Part shown: positions 1 to 7,074 of the stretch, piece after piece
Layout: each line of letters opens with the position of its first letter
How positions within the stretch are numbered: position 1 is the stretch's first letter
Source: an uncultured Saprospiraceae bacterium
GTDB lineage: Bacteria; Bacteroidota; Bacteroidia; Chitinophagales; Saprospiraceae
Direction of reading: 5' to 3'
Assembly (NCBI GenBank): GCA_937969415.1
Contig: CALBWK010000107.1
Coordinates: 1-33,465 of the forward strand
Length of the DNA stretch: 33,465 nt
Notes under the pieces: model-generated
Told to the model about the DNA's origin: nothing
Database searches by the model: none
The model's input: only the letters and a program-made list of their open reading frames with translations
Position numbers and translations under genes: made by a program

Positions 1-323
1 CCGTGCATATCAATAAGACCTGGAAGGAGGTACATACCTTCGGCGTCTATCTCGTGGCCACCAGCTTTGAGTGGAGGTCGTTTGTCCTCATTGATCTCTA
101 CTCCGGGATAGCCGACGACCTTGATGTCCTTGATGATATTATCCTCTACGATAACATCGACAGGTCCTATGGGCGGTGCGCCTGCCCCATTGATGAGGAT
201 AGCCCCTCTGATGATCAACTGGCTAAATGGACCCTTCCCTTCTGAGACGATAGGTGCTTCCTTGACCTGACTATAGAGGCCAGAGCACAAGAGCATCAAG
301 AGCAATAAGGCGATATTCTTCAT
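1..323 (-). CDS. Secreted amidohydrolase family protein, N-terminal part (cut by window edge)
   Basis: Reading the minus strand from an ATG at 323 gives 107 residues that run off the window start. The first 19 residues (MKNIALLLLMLLCSGLYSQ) form a signal peptide, so the enzyme acts outside the cytoplasm. After it comes a small beta-sandwich-like stretch (LIIRGAILINGAG, then DVIVEDNIIKDI). The visible part ends in LLPGLIDMHG, the typical entry into the metal-binding HxH motif of the amidohydrolase superfamily, as in imidazolonepropionase- and dihydroorotase-like enzymes. The catalytic barrel lies outside the window, so substrate and true length cannot be judged. It is not obviously in an operon with the toxin-antitoxin pair upstream, from which it is separated by 66 bases. 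Confidence 0.85.
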   Translation of the reverse strand, partial: MKNIALLLLMLLCSGLYSQVKEAPIVSEGKGPFSQLIIRGAILINGAGAPPIGPVDVIVEDNIIKDIKVVGYPGVEINEDKRPPLKAGGHEIDAEGMYLLPGLIDMH

Positions 324-389
324 TAGAGTAAATTTTGTCTCTAATATAAGTGAGTTCCGCCCCAAATAAATCTGACTAGCGCAAAATCA

Positions 390-785
390 TTATGCCGCTT
401 TATGACTATCCTTCAAACTGTATTCTCTACTGAAGGCTGTTTGTTGCATATTGAACCTATCACTTAGTTTGGCTATCATCTTTTTGCTGATATTTCGCTT
501 GTAGTTCAAAATTTCAGTGATCAGCTGTCTGGACACATTAAGCTGCCGAGCAAGTTCTGCCTTAGTAAGATTATTTTCATCCATTAAATATTGGAGAATT
601 TCTACCGGGTTCATATCTTCCTTTACTCCGAGAGACTCGATTGTACGATTGTCATAATCTTCAATCAATAATTCCAATAAGTCTATTTCCTCTGAATACT
701 TATCTGAATTTTTCGACACCAGTTTTTCGTAGGAATTACAGTACTCATTGTACTGTTCGATGTTATATATTCTTTTATATTTCAT
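390..785 (-). CDS. higA: HigA-type antitoxin, XRE-family HTH protein
   Basis: A 131-residue protein. Its C-terminal half is a Cro/C1-type helix-turn-helix: NLTKAELARQLNVSRQLITE with the recognition helix around SRQLITEILN, then a helix ending in KMIAKLSDRFNM. The N-terminal half is acidic and helical, as in antitoxins that wrap around their toxin. The gene starts 5 bases after the stop of the upstream HigB-like toxin gene, so the two are surely cotranscribed, in the toxin-first order that marks higBA loci. By family knowledge the antitoxin neutralises HigB and represses its own promoter. The assignment rests on the pair; the HTH alone would only indicate a DNA-binding regulator. Confidence 0.85.
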   Translation of the reverse strand: MKYKRIYNIEQYNEYCNSYEKLVSKNSDKYSEEIDLLELLIEDYDNRTIESLGVKEDMNPVEILQYLMDENNLTKAELARQLNVSRQLITEILNYKRNISKKMIAKLSDRFNMQQTAFSREYSLKDSHKAA

Positions 786-790
786 TCTAC

Positions 791-1144
791 TTACTTGAAC
801 ATATTCACTTTACAAGAATCAACTTTATCGTATACAGAATGTGTTCCGACAAATTTCACAAATAGTAAAGTCGCCTTAGCCTTAAAAATATAACCACAAA
901 TCATTCTGTACTTATTGTGTCCAATATTAAATACGATTCTACTCTGCTTAAGTTTCGGGCAAGTAATCAAATCACTATTTTGAAATGATTTGACCAAATC
1001 CTGAGGATTGGAACACCTACCTGCAAACTTCAATCTCCGTCTAAAGTCTTCAAAAGCCTTCAGCATAGTCTTATCCTTCTTACATATCAGGAGCACATTT
1101 GACCACTTAATAATTCGGATTTTCACAGAATGAAGATATATCAT
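791..1144 (-). CDS. higB: HigB-family mRNA interferase toxin
   Basis: A 117-residue basic protein with the HigB signature: RIVFNIGHNKYRMI followed by LLFVKFVGTHSVYDKVD. These match the family core FNIxGNKYRL and the FVGTHxEYDK strand-turn. Members of this family cleave mRNA on or near the ribosome. The ATG at 1144 is used as start; a later Met at residue 27 would remove the first beta strand (KIRIIKWS) and is less likely. The stop lies 5 bases before higA. The gene diverges from the pseudouridine synthase, so the roughly 100 bases between them probably carry the higBA promoter and operator. Confidence 0.87.
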   Translation of the reverse strand: MIYLHSVKIRIIKWSNVLLICKKDKTMLKAFEDFRRRLKFAGRCSNPQDLVKSFQNSDLITCPKLKQSRIVFNIGHNKYRMICGYIFKAKATLLFVKFVGTHSVYDKVDSCKVNMFK

Positions 1145-1153
1145 TTCAGATAG

Positions 1154-1169
1154 ATTGTCAACAAATTGT
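1154..1169. promoter_or_regulatory. Possible HigA operator: overlapping short palindromes upstream of higB
   Basis: ATTGTCAACAA (1154-1164) runs into ACAAATTGT (1161-1169), two overlapping near-palindromes about 10 bases upstream of the higB start. HigA-type antitoxins bind short inverted repeats at this kind of position. No clear TAnnTTTG core was found on the minus strand here, so the exact promoter is unknown. Confidence 0.25.
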
Positions 1170-1222
1170 GAACTTTATATAGTCTACATAGATCACACAA
1201 TACAGCCTAAGTCGTTAAGGTG

Positions 1223-1230
1223 TATTTTTG
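1223..1230 (+). promoter_or_regulatory. Bacteroidota -7 element before rluF
   Basis: TATTTTTG fits the Bacteroidota promoter core TAnnTTTG exactly and ends 17 bases before the ATG at 1248, which would leave a leader of roughly a dozen bases. No convincing TTG box was seen at the usual upstream distance. This site also supports the ATG at 1248 over the earlier TTG at 1155. Confidence 0.4.
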
Positions 1231-1247
1231 GACCTCAACATACGCCT

Positions 1248-1952
1248 ATGTCAACCGACTCTATAAGCCTCAATAAATACATCAGCAGCACCGGTATCTG
1301 CTCACGCCGAGAAGCAGACAAATGGATAGATGCGGGCAGGGTAATGCTCAATGGCCAAGTCGCCGTCAAAGGCAATCGTGTCGAGACAGGCGATGAAGTC
1401 TTACTTGATGGCCAACCCATCAAGTCAAGACCCAGGCACGTCTATATAATGCTCAATAAGCCGCCCGGCATCACCAGCACTACAGACCTGAAGGACAGAG
1501 ACAACATAATCGATTTTGTCAATCACCCTCAACGGATCTTTCCTATCGGCCGTCTAGACAAGCCATCGACTGGCCTTATCCTTCTCACCAACGATGGAGA
1601 CATCGTCAACAAAATCCTAAGAGAAGAAAACCAACACGAAAAAGAATACATCGTCACAGTCAACAAACCGATCACTGAGGCTTTTATAGAGCGCATGTCT
1701 CAACCCATCCCCATGCTCGGCACCAAAACCAAACCTTGTAAAGTCCAACGCCTCAAAAAAAATCTTTTTAAAATCATACTCACACAAGGACTCAACAGAC
1801 AGATACGCCGTATGGTCGAGTTCTGTGACTACAGAGTTGTGACGCTGAAGCGGGTCCGCATTATGCACATCAATATCAATGACCTACCTGTGGGTAAGTG
1901 GAGGGATTTGACCAAAGAAGAGTTGACAGAGTTACAAGAGCAGCTGGTGTGA
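1248..1952 (+). CDS. rluF: RsuA-family 23S rRNA pseudouridine synthase, RluF-like
   Basis: A 234-residue protein. An S4 RNA-binding domain comes first (SLNKYISSTGICSRREADKW to about residue 60). The catalytic domain follows, with GRLDKPSTGLILLTNDGD, in which Asp104 is the catalytic aspartate. The C-terminal motif GLNRQIRRMVEFCDYRV and the ending GKWRDLTKEEL resemble RluF (uridine 2604 of E. coli 23S rRNA) more than RsuA or RluB. An in-frame TTG at 1155 would add 31 residues without family resemblance. ATG 1248 begins right before the S4 domain and sits 17 bases behind a promoter core, so it is preferred. The gene appears to stand alone. RluF versus another RsuA-family specificity is the main uncertainty. 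Confidence 0.85.
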   Translation: MSTDSISLNKYISSTGICSRREADKWIDAGRVMLNGQVAVKGNRVETGDEVLLDGQPIKSRPRHVYIMLNKPPGITSTTDLKDRDNIIDFVNHPQRIFPIGRLDKPSTGLILLTNDGDIVNKILREENQHEKEYIVTVNKPITEAFIERMSQPIPMLGTKTKPCKVQRLKKNLFKIILTQGLNRQIRRMVEFCDYRVVTLKRVRIMHININDLPVGKWRDLTKEELTELQEQLV

Positions 1953-2035
1953 GTAATTGTTGACAATTATAGCTAAGAAATTTTATCTAGTGACACATTT
2001 CTTAAATCGGCCTTTTTCATTTTAGGTTATAAAGG

Positions 2036-2229
2036 CTTAAATTCCGTTAAGAATGGGGTTCTGTTTGAGCCAAAGGCGAGTTTAGCCCATTTAGGAATTT
2101 TAGTTTTTAGAACCGTTAAGAAATGAAACCAGCCTTGAATTTTTTGGTTCGTTTTTGTTTCAAGACAAAAATGAACGCCTTGCCGGCGAGGCAAATATTA
2201 AGAATAAGAAATCAACAACTAGTAACTAA
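2036..2229. repeat. Palindromic intergenic repeat element (REP/MITE-like)
   Basis: This fills most of the 322-base gene-free stretch 1953-2274. It contains an inverted pair CTTAAATTCC (2036-2045) and GGAATTTTAG (2094-2103), a direct repeat CCGTTAAGAA at 2044-2053 and 2113-2122, and a 12-bp hairpin with a 6-base loop (2147-2158 with 2165-2176, one G-T pair). An immediately adjacent 8+8 palindrome (2177-2192) and a tail rich in AACTAGTAACTA-like sequence follow. From memory, intergenic sequences of this build recur across Bacteroidota genomes; only one copy lies in this window. No promoter or gene is seen in the stretch. Confidence 0.5.
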
Positions 2230-2274
2230 ACAAAGTAACGTTAAACAAAGCCCTTTAAAAAATGCTTATTAGAA

Positions 2275-2661
2275 TCAATAGACATCATCATTAACTTCCA
2301 CCCAATAGCCATTGGGGTCTTGAAAATAAATCTGTCGGATGCCATCTTGTCTAACATAAATTTCATTGGGTTGATCTTGCCAATCAGAAAAGCTAATGCC
2401 CAAGGCACCAAGATGCTTTATAAATCCTTCTAGGTCATCCGTCGCTATTGCAAAGTGAACGGCCTTGACGATTTTGATTTCTGTCTCGGGACGCGGAATA
2501 AGATGCAACTGGAGGCCATCTCCCATCGACAACCATCTCGTTTTAGAATTGGATGCTGTATTAGGGATTTCCTCAAACTCAAATACTTTTTGATAAAAGT
2601 CAACAGACTCTTTGACATCCTTGACGGCAAGTGCTATGTGATTGAATGTGAATCTAGGCAT
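2275..2661 (-). CDS. VOC family (glyoxalase/dioxygenase-fold) protein
   Basis: A 128-residue protein made of two beta-alpha-beta-beta-beta modules of the vicinal-oxygen-chelate fold. The first begins FNHIALAVKDVKESVDFYQ, with His8 in the usual metal position. The second begins AVHFAIATDDLEGF, and the end IYFQDPNGYWVEVND supplies the conserved Glu122. The pattern fits the glyoxalase I-like branch, which binds a divalent metal. Substrate cannot be inferred, and lactoylglutathione lyase is not claimed. The gene ends in the flank of the repeat element and lies just downstream of the flavoprotein gene on the same strand (29 bases), so the two may be cotranscribed. Confidence 0.85.
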   Translation of the reverse strand: MPRFTFNHIALAVKDVKESVDFYQKVFEFEEIPNTASNSKTRWLSMGDGLQLHLIPRPETEIKIVKAVHFAIATDDLEGFIKHLGALGISFSDWQDQPNEIYVRQDGIRQIYFQDPNGYWVEVNDDVY

Positions 2662-2690
2662 CTGTGAATGTGATTATAATTAAAGATAGA

Positions 2691-3875
2691 CTACAACCCA
2701 TTAAGATGCTCCGCTAACACATACCCCATACTAAAGCATCCCTGCAACAAATAGCCACCCGTAGGCGCATACCAATCAATCATCTCCCCTATGGCATAAG
2801 TGTGCGGTAATTTGTGTAGCTGAAAATTATCATCCATTTCCTCGACTGCAATTCCACCGAGACTCGAGATGGCTTTGTCTAGTCCATCGGGAGTCAATAA
2901 CTTAATAGGCACAGCTTTGATTAAGGCAATCAACAGTTCTGGATTGAGAAAAGTCTCGCGACTAGAGCATTGCTTGAGCAAACCTATACTCGCTCGATCT
3001 AGATTAAGATCTTTCTGTAGTATCTCGGTTACTTTAGAGCGCTTAGATTTTTTGTACTTGGTCAGAAGCTGTCCAGTCGTCATTGATGGTTTGAGATCGA
3101 GATGGACAACGGTATCCTTACTCGCAGATAATGAGTTCTGCAAGGATTCACTCAAGGCATAGATGGCATTCCCTTCCAATCCAAAGGTCGTTATCACCAG
3201 CTCCCCTTTACTGTAATGATCTTGAAATTGTAGCGCAATATTCTTTAGGGGTTTTCCTTGATGGGCCGTTATGAATGACGCATCCCAGTCTACCGCAAAA
3301 GCACAGTTGGCAGCACGCAGTTCTTTTACCTTAATACCTTTTTGCTCAAACAACGTAGCCCACTTTCCATCAGAACCTGTTACACTCCAGCTTGCTCCTC
3401 CCAGCGCAAAGACAACTAGATCAGCAGTGATAGCCTCCTCGCCTTCAAATAATAACTGACCTCTCTCACCCCAACCTATCCACGTATGGTCATATAGAAT
3501 GTCTACTTTATTGCTGTGCACTTGATGAACAATCTTATTGAGTACATCTATCGGCTTGAGCGCTTCATCTGGAAACACCCGATGGCTAGATCCTGCATAG
3601 CTATCAATACCATGATCATACAACCACTGCCGCAACTCTCGAATACCAAACTGCTCTATGATAGGCGCCATAAAGGCACTAGGAGAATAATGCTTGACAA
3701 GGTCATCAACCTCAGCATCATAAGTCAGATTAAGCCCGCCAACACCAGCAACTAAAAACTTACGGCCCACAGCCTTATTTTTTTCATATAGCGTCACCTT
3801 GTACTTCTCTGTATCTATCTGTGCAGCCAATATCAATGCTGCAGGGCCCCCTCCTATAATCGCTAAGCGCTCCAT
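2691..3875 (-). CDS. NAD(P)/FAD-dependent oxidoreductase, HI0933-like (TIGR03862 type)
   Basis: A 394-residue flavoprotein. The N-terminus MERLAIIGGGPAALILA is a Rossmann FAD-binding motif (GGGPAA at residues 8-13), with YEKNKAVGRKFLVAGVGGLNLT after it, characteristic of the HI0933/YhiN-like family. VVFALGGASWSVTGSDG and the C-terminal TYAIGEMIDWYAPTGGYLLQGC are further family motifs. The length and the SSHRVFPDEALKP segment point to the TIGR03862 subgroup. The biological substrate of this family is not established. The protein is cytosolic, with no signal peptide. It diverges from the lipoprotein gene at 4011 and precedes the VOC gene. Confidence 0.85.
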   Translation of the reverse strand: MERLAIIGGGPAALILAAQIDTEKYKVTLYEKNKAVGRKFLVAGVGGLNLTYDAEVDDLVKHYSPSAFMAPIIEQFGIRELRQWLYDHGIDSYAGSSHRVFPDEALKPIDVLNKIVHQVHSNKVDILYDHTWIGWGERGQLLFEGEEAITADLVVFALGGASWSVTGSDGKWATLFEQKGIKVKELRAANCAFAVDWDASFITAHQGKPLKNIALQFQDHYSKGELVITTFGLEGNAIYALSESLQNSLSASKDTVVHLDLKPSMTTGQLLTKYKKSKRSKVTEILQKDLNLDRASIGLLKQCSSRETFLNPELLIALIKAVPIKLLTPDGLDKAISSLGGIAVEEMDDNFQLHKLPHTYAIGEMIDWYAPTGGYLLQGCFSMGYVLAEHLNGL

Positions 3876-4010
3876 CTATCCTAATTGTTGTATGTAAATG
3901 TATCAATAATAAATGCTGGAGATATCCGACTGCCTACGGAATGTTAACAACAGTCTAAGAACAAGCCTTAACCACACAATTCCACGAGCATAGTTGTAAT
4001 CTTGTATTTT

Positions 4011-4514
4011 ATGAGATATCTCTTTATGCTTATTGGTGCTGTGAGTCTAGGTTCCTGCGATTACTATATCGTCAATCCGCACCGTCATCAGGTCGGTCAC
4101 ATAGATGCAAGTCGGGCGAGGGATGACTTTGAGTTGTGCTTTGAAGAAAAACTCTTTGCCCACTATACCGCATGGAACAGAGACTGGATCTATAAGTATC
4201 CTCCTGGCAAGGATTCCCTAAGATTATATTACAACGAGAGATTTGACAACCAAGGCATTGTCAATCAAAGCGGATATATTACTGTTAGGTTTATAATTAA
4301 TTGCAAGGGTGTTGCGGGCGCCTTTGAAGTAGAATCTTTAGGATTAGACTACGAGAAAAAATCCTTTAATTCAGAACTGGTGCAACATCTACTGGAACTA
4401 ACAAAAGCGATAACACTCTGGCATCCCTTTACCCACGGAGACAGTACGTATGACAGCTTTACACATTTAACTTTCAAGATCGACAATGGAGAACTGCTGG
4501 AAATATTGCCTTAG
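4011..4514 (+). CDS. Lipoprotein with TonB C-terminal-like domain
   Basis: A 167-residue protein starting at ATG 4011; an in-frame TTG at 4002 is less likely. The N-terminus MRYLFMLIGAVSLGSC is a lipoprotein signal with Cys16 as the lipidated residue. The C-terminal 100 residues contain GYITVRFIINCKGVAGAFEV, a stretch SELVQHLLELTKAI..WHP, and LTFKIDNGEL. This order (glycine-led strand, small helix, W-P turn, last strand) resembles the TonB C-terminal fold often annotated as 'energy transducer TonB' in Bacteroidota. Here there is no TonB-like membrane anchor or proline linker, so an energy-transducing role is doubtful. The last 29 bases overlap the next gene, which implies translational coupling. 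Confidence 0.6.
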   Translation: MRYLFMLIGAVSLGSCDYYIVNPHRHQVGHIDASRARDDFELCFEEKLFAHYTAWNRDWIYKYPPGKDSLRLYYNERFDNQGIVNQSGYITVRFIINCKGVAGAFEVESLGLDYEKKSFNSELVQHLLELTKAITLWHPFTHGDSTYDSFTHLTFKIDNGELLEILP

Positions 4515-5349
4515 TTTTTTGCTACTTGTAGCGTTCTGTTCTTGCGACAACTTGAGCAATGAAACTTATCGCCATCTGGATATGACCGAGCGGAGCAAGT
4601 TGGCAGCCAACTACATCAGCCTCTCCAAAATTCTGGAGAGTGGCAGTCCAGAAAAAATGAAAATCTTAGAAAAAGCTTGTCGTCTTGATCCACGCAATGA
4701 AGAAGCTTGGACGCAACTGTCTGCACCTTACTTGCACAGAGGACTTTATGATGAATGGCACAACCATATAGAAAAAGCCATAGAGCTACACCCTCAAGAA
4801 TCTGGCCCACTGAGAGGTATGAACAAGTTACATTTCTTCAGAGACTATGCAGGAGCGCTCTACGATTTTGACTTGACAGATACTCTAACAGTGGATAAGA
4901 CCGACTACATCTATATCAATCGAAAAGCCTTATCCGTGGATTATATGAGAGGACTCTGCTACTTAGGACTAAAAAATTATGATAGAGCCAAGGAGTACTT
5001 CAATAAATATTACACAACAGAATCACAAAAAACTGGCTCAACCGAAGTTGACAATACAGCCTTTCTCTATATTGCTATGATATCCAACGAACAGCAAGAC
5101 TATGAGCAAGCCATCTCAGATGTTAGTCAAGGACTTGAGCACGGCTTCCCAACTGCAGACCTCTATTATCAATTGGCTTTTGCCCAGTTTATGCTAGGCC
5201 AAGCCACAGAAGCGCAGTCGAGCCTCACGCGTTGTCGAGAGTTATACAATGACGGCAAGCACAACCGCCACAGACTCTATGAGGTTATCGGCCAACTTTA
5301 TATGAGAGATATTGATGCTTTGGATGCGGAGATAGGGTGTTTTTTGTAG
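4486..5349 (+). CDS. TPR-repeat lipoprotein
   Basis: A 287-residue protein. The signal CLSFLLLVAFCSC gives a lipoprotein with Cys20 at the mature N-terminus. The rest is helical TPR-type repeats: KILEKACRLDPRNEEAWTQL, HIEKAIELHPQESGPL, MRGLCYLGLKNYDRAKEYF, ALYIAMI-like repeats, and LYYQLAFAQFMLGQATEAQ. TPR lipoproteins act as docking scaffolds in the periplasm or at the outer membrane. The start ATG lies inside the preceding gene (29-base overlap), so the two products are probably made together and may interact. No enzyme domain is visible; the function is unknown. Confidence 0.75.
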   Translation: MENCWKYCLSFLLLVAFCSCDNLSNETYRHLDMTERSKLAANYISLSKILESGSPEKMKILEKACRLDPRNEEAWTQLSAPYLHRGLYDEWHNHIEKAIELHPQESGPLRGMNKLHFFRDYAGALYDFDLTDTLTVDKTDYIYINRKALSVDYMRGLCYLGLKNYDRAKEYFNKYYTTESQKTGSTEVDNTAFLYIAMISNEQQDYEQAISDVSQGLEHGFPTADLYYQLAFAQFMLGQATEAQSSLTRCRELYNDGKHNRHRLYEVIGQLYMRDIDALDAEIGCFL

Positions 5350-5402
5350 TGAAAAATCCTATATTTTTTACTTGACCTTTCAACTAAACATATTTAAAGT
5401 AA

Positions 5403-5432
5403 TTACACGTTATGTTCATAATTTATGTGTAA
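5403..5432. promoter_or_regulatory. Imperfect dyad upstream of the LuxR-type regulator
   Basis: TTACAC (5403-5408) pairs with GTGTAA (5427-5432), and inside it TTATG (5410-5414) pairs with CATAA (5417-5421). The nested dyad lies in an AT-rich region about 60-90 bases before the coding start of the regulator, where a dimeric HTH protein could bind. Autoregulation is a guess. Confidence 0.3.
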
Positions 5433-5447
5433 CTTGATAATAAATAG

Positions 5448-6518
5448 CGCCATATCAAAAGAAACAATTGCATACTCCTCCTCTTAATTTATTTGCCCTA
5501 TCTGATCTTCTCACAATACAGCATTCAAGGCAAAAACCTCATTAGTAATAATAGCGAAGCAAAAATAGTCCTAGAGTATATTCCTTCGCTTGATGAACTA
5601 TACTCAGTCAATAGTGAACATATCATTACGAGCGCAACGATAGATAGCTCAGGCAGTTTTAGATTGACAGGAACAGATCTCCCTGACGAAACAAAATTAT
5701 ACAGACTATCTTTTAGTCAATCGAAAAACGGCCTCGGGATGACGAATGGGATTACTAAAAGTTTTATCAACATTGCCATAAACAATCAAACTCTTCTGAG
5801 TCTTAATAGCTGCAAGATTAATAATGATTTTTCCTTTTGTCATCTAAGCGGAAGCACAGAATCAAAAGTAATCCAAGTGATTTATGACGGTATTTTTAAA
5901 AATCTCCAGAAAGAAACGATCAAACAGTACTCAGAGAATAACACAATTTCTGACACCAAGAAGCGACTGTTAGATGAGAAATATACCCGGGACTTGATGC
6001 ACTTTGCAGATACTACGATGTATTTACACGCAGGATTAGTTGCGTTAGGACATCTCAGAAATCTAGAAGAGATATATAAAATTCAACCTGAATTTTTTCA
6101 CAACTATCTTTCAAAATGGCGAAATCGTACCGAAAATAACGAGTATTATGTTCAGTTAAAAACAGAAATAGATTTCCTACATAGTGTTCACTTTCCTGAC
6201 TCCAAAAGCAGACTTAACTGGAAAATGTGGTTCGCTTTAGCGTTATTAGTTAATCTATTATTAGCAGGCTATATAATCTACCTCAAAAAGCAGATATCAA
6301 GATTAGAACCTGATTTTCAAAAGAACAATACACCTACGATTGACCGATTGTCGCCAAAAGAAAAGGAAGTCTACGAGCTACTTTGCAAAGGGCTAAGCAA
6401 TAAAGAAATAGGTCTCAACCTCTTTATCGAAACCAACACTGTTAAAAGCCATACCGCTAAAATCTACAGAAAACTCAATGTCAATTCCCGCGATGAGCTT
6501 ATAAAAACTAGTAAATAG
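5448..6518 (+). CDS. Membrane-anchored LuxR-type transcriptional regulator (start codon unclear)
   Basis: The reading frame is open from 5448 to 6518. The first ordinary start is TTG at 5493 (341 residues), but the frame before it encodes IKRNNCILLLLIYLPYLIFSQ, a good signal peptide with no ATG, GTG or TTG at its front. The true start is therefore a rare codon (ATC, ATA or ATT) or was lost. Counting from 5493, residues 10-95 look like a beta-rich periplasmic domain (DUF4369-like), followed by helices, a single transmembrane segment at about 245-264 and a short linker. A LuxR HTH follows at about 286-338 (LSPKEKEVYELLCKGLSNKE, TVKSHTAKIYRKL). The architecture suggests a one-component sensor: signal outside, DNA binding inside. 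Its targets are unknown. Confidence 0.7.
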   Translation, partial: RHIKRNNCILLLLIYLPYLIFSQYSIQGKNLISNNSEAKIVLEYIPSLDELYSVNSEHIITSATIDSSGSFRLTGTDLPDETKLYRLSFSQSKNGLGMTNGITKSFINIAINNQTLLSLNSCKINNDFSFCHLSGSTESKVIQVIYDGIFKNLQKETIKQYSENNTISDTKKRLLDEKYTRDLMHFADTTMYLHAGLVALGHLRNLEEIYKIQPEFFHNYLSKWRNRTENNEYYVQLKTEIDFLHSVHFPDSKSRLNWKMWFALALLVNLLLAGYIIYLKKQISRLEPDFQKNNTPTIDRLSPKEKEVYELLCKGLSNKEIGLNLFIETNTVKSHTAKIYRKLNVNSRDELIKTSK

Positions 6519-6520
6519 GT

Positions 6521-6532
6521 AGGGTTAACCCT
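6521..6532. repeat. Perfect 12-base palindrome after the LuxR-type gene
   Basis: AGGGTTAACCCT begins two bases after the stop codon of the regulator gene and is followed by CTTTTC. It has no loop and no long T-run, so it is a weak terminator at best. As a perfect dyad it could be a binding site for the small gene downstream. Confidence 0.3.
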
Positions 6533-6632
6533 CTTTTCATACCAGATGTAGTCCTTAATTCACTCCTAATGTTCTTGTCTTCATTAGAATTGACCATCAT
6601 TTTTGAGTCATTATCTAACTAAACATTTAGAA

Positions 6633-6977
6633 ATGAAATATGCGATTCTTATGATTCTACTTTGTACAATATCAGTAACAAGCCAGGCTCAAAGTCAGAC
6701 CTTAACAGATGAACTCATTAAAATCAACTTCACCCAAGCCTCTACTTTAGAAGATCTGGAAGAAGTCAAAGAAGCCATGACTGCGAGAAACATTACTCTA
6801 ACTTATAGTGAAGTTAAGTTTGATAGTGGCAAATTAAAAGGTCTCAAAATTTCCGTCGATTGCAATGATGGCTTCAGTGGCAGTGCATCTTCTAGTTGGA
6901 CACTCTTTGGGTCAGTTGGTTTTAGCAGAGACTATAGGAAAGATGCACCAACACCTTTTCGAACTTGGTCTAACTAG
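6633..6977 (+). CDS. Small secreted protein of unknown function
   Basis: A 114-residue protein starting at ATG 6633; an upstream in-frame start at 6603 would add residues ahead of a clean signal peptide. The signal is MKYAILMILLCTISVTSQAQ with a cleavage site after AQ. The mature part has DLEEVKEAMTARNITLTYSE followed by KLKGLKISVDCNDGFSGSAS. A similar helix-strand-GxSGSA module is, from memory, seen in the C-terminal repeats of some Bacteroidota BlaR1/M56 peptidase-like proteins, but that is only a resemblance. The gene follows the LuxR-type regulator on the same strand, so it may be its target. CATTTTTG at 6598-6605, one base off the promoter consensus, might drive it. Confidence 0.6.
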   Translation: MKYAILMILLCTISVTSQAQSQTLTDELIKINFTQASTLEDLEEVKEAMTARNITLTYSEVKFDSGKLKGLKISVDCNDGFSGSASSSWTLFGSVGFSRDYRKDAPTPFRTWSN

Positions 6978-7049
6978 AGCTAGCCCTCCAAGTATCATTA
7001 GAGGACAACACTCTTCTCTACCGCCTCTACACTATTCTCCACGAATACC

Positions 7050-7057
7050 TATTTTTG
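7050..7057 (+). promoter_or_regulatory. Bacteroidota -7 element before purD
   Basis: TATTTTTG matches TAnnTTTG and ends exactly 17 bases before the purD ATG at 7075, the same sequence and spacing as at the rluF gene. No matching TTG box is obvious upstream. Confidence 0.4.
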
Positions 7058-7074
7058 CTCGCATAACGAGAGAT

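Noticed and set aside
3-245. 80-residue plus-strand frame at the window start
   Set aside because: It lies antisense to the amidohydrolase N-terminus, which has a signal peptide and the LLPGLIDMHG motif.
6550-6562. 13-base sequence AGTCCTTAATTCA shared with 31201-31213
   Set aside because: A 13-base match is expected by chance in a window of this size, and the flanks do not match.
6865-7074. Upstream extension of the purD frame by 70 residues
   Set aside because: It overlaps the secreted-protein gene out of frame, has no PurD similarity, and the conserved N-terminus starts at ATG 7075.
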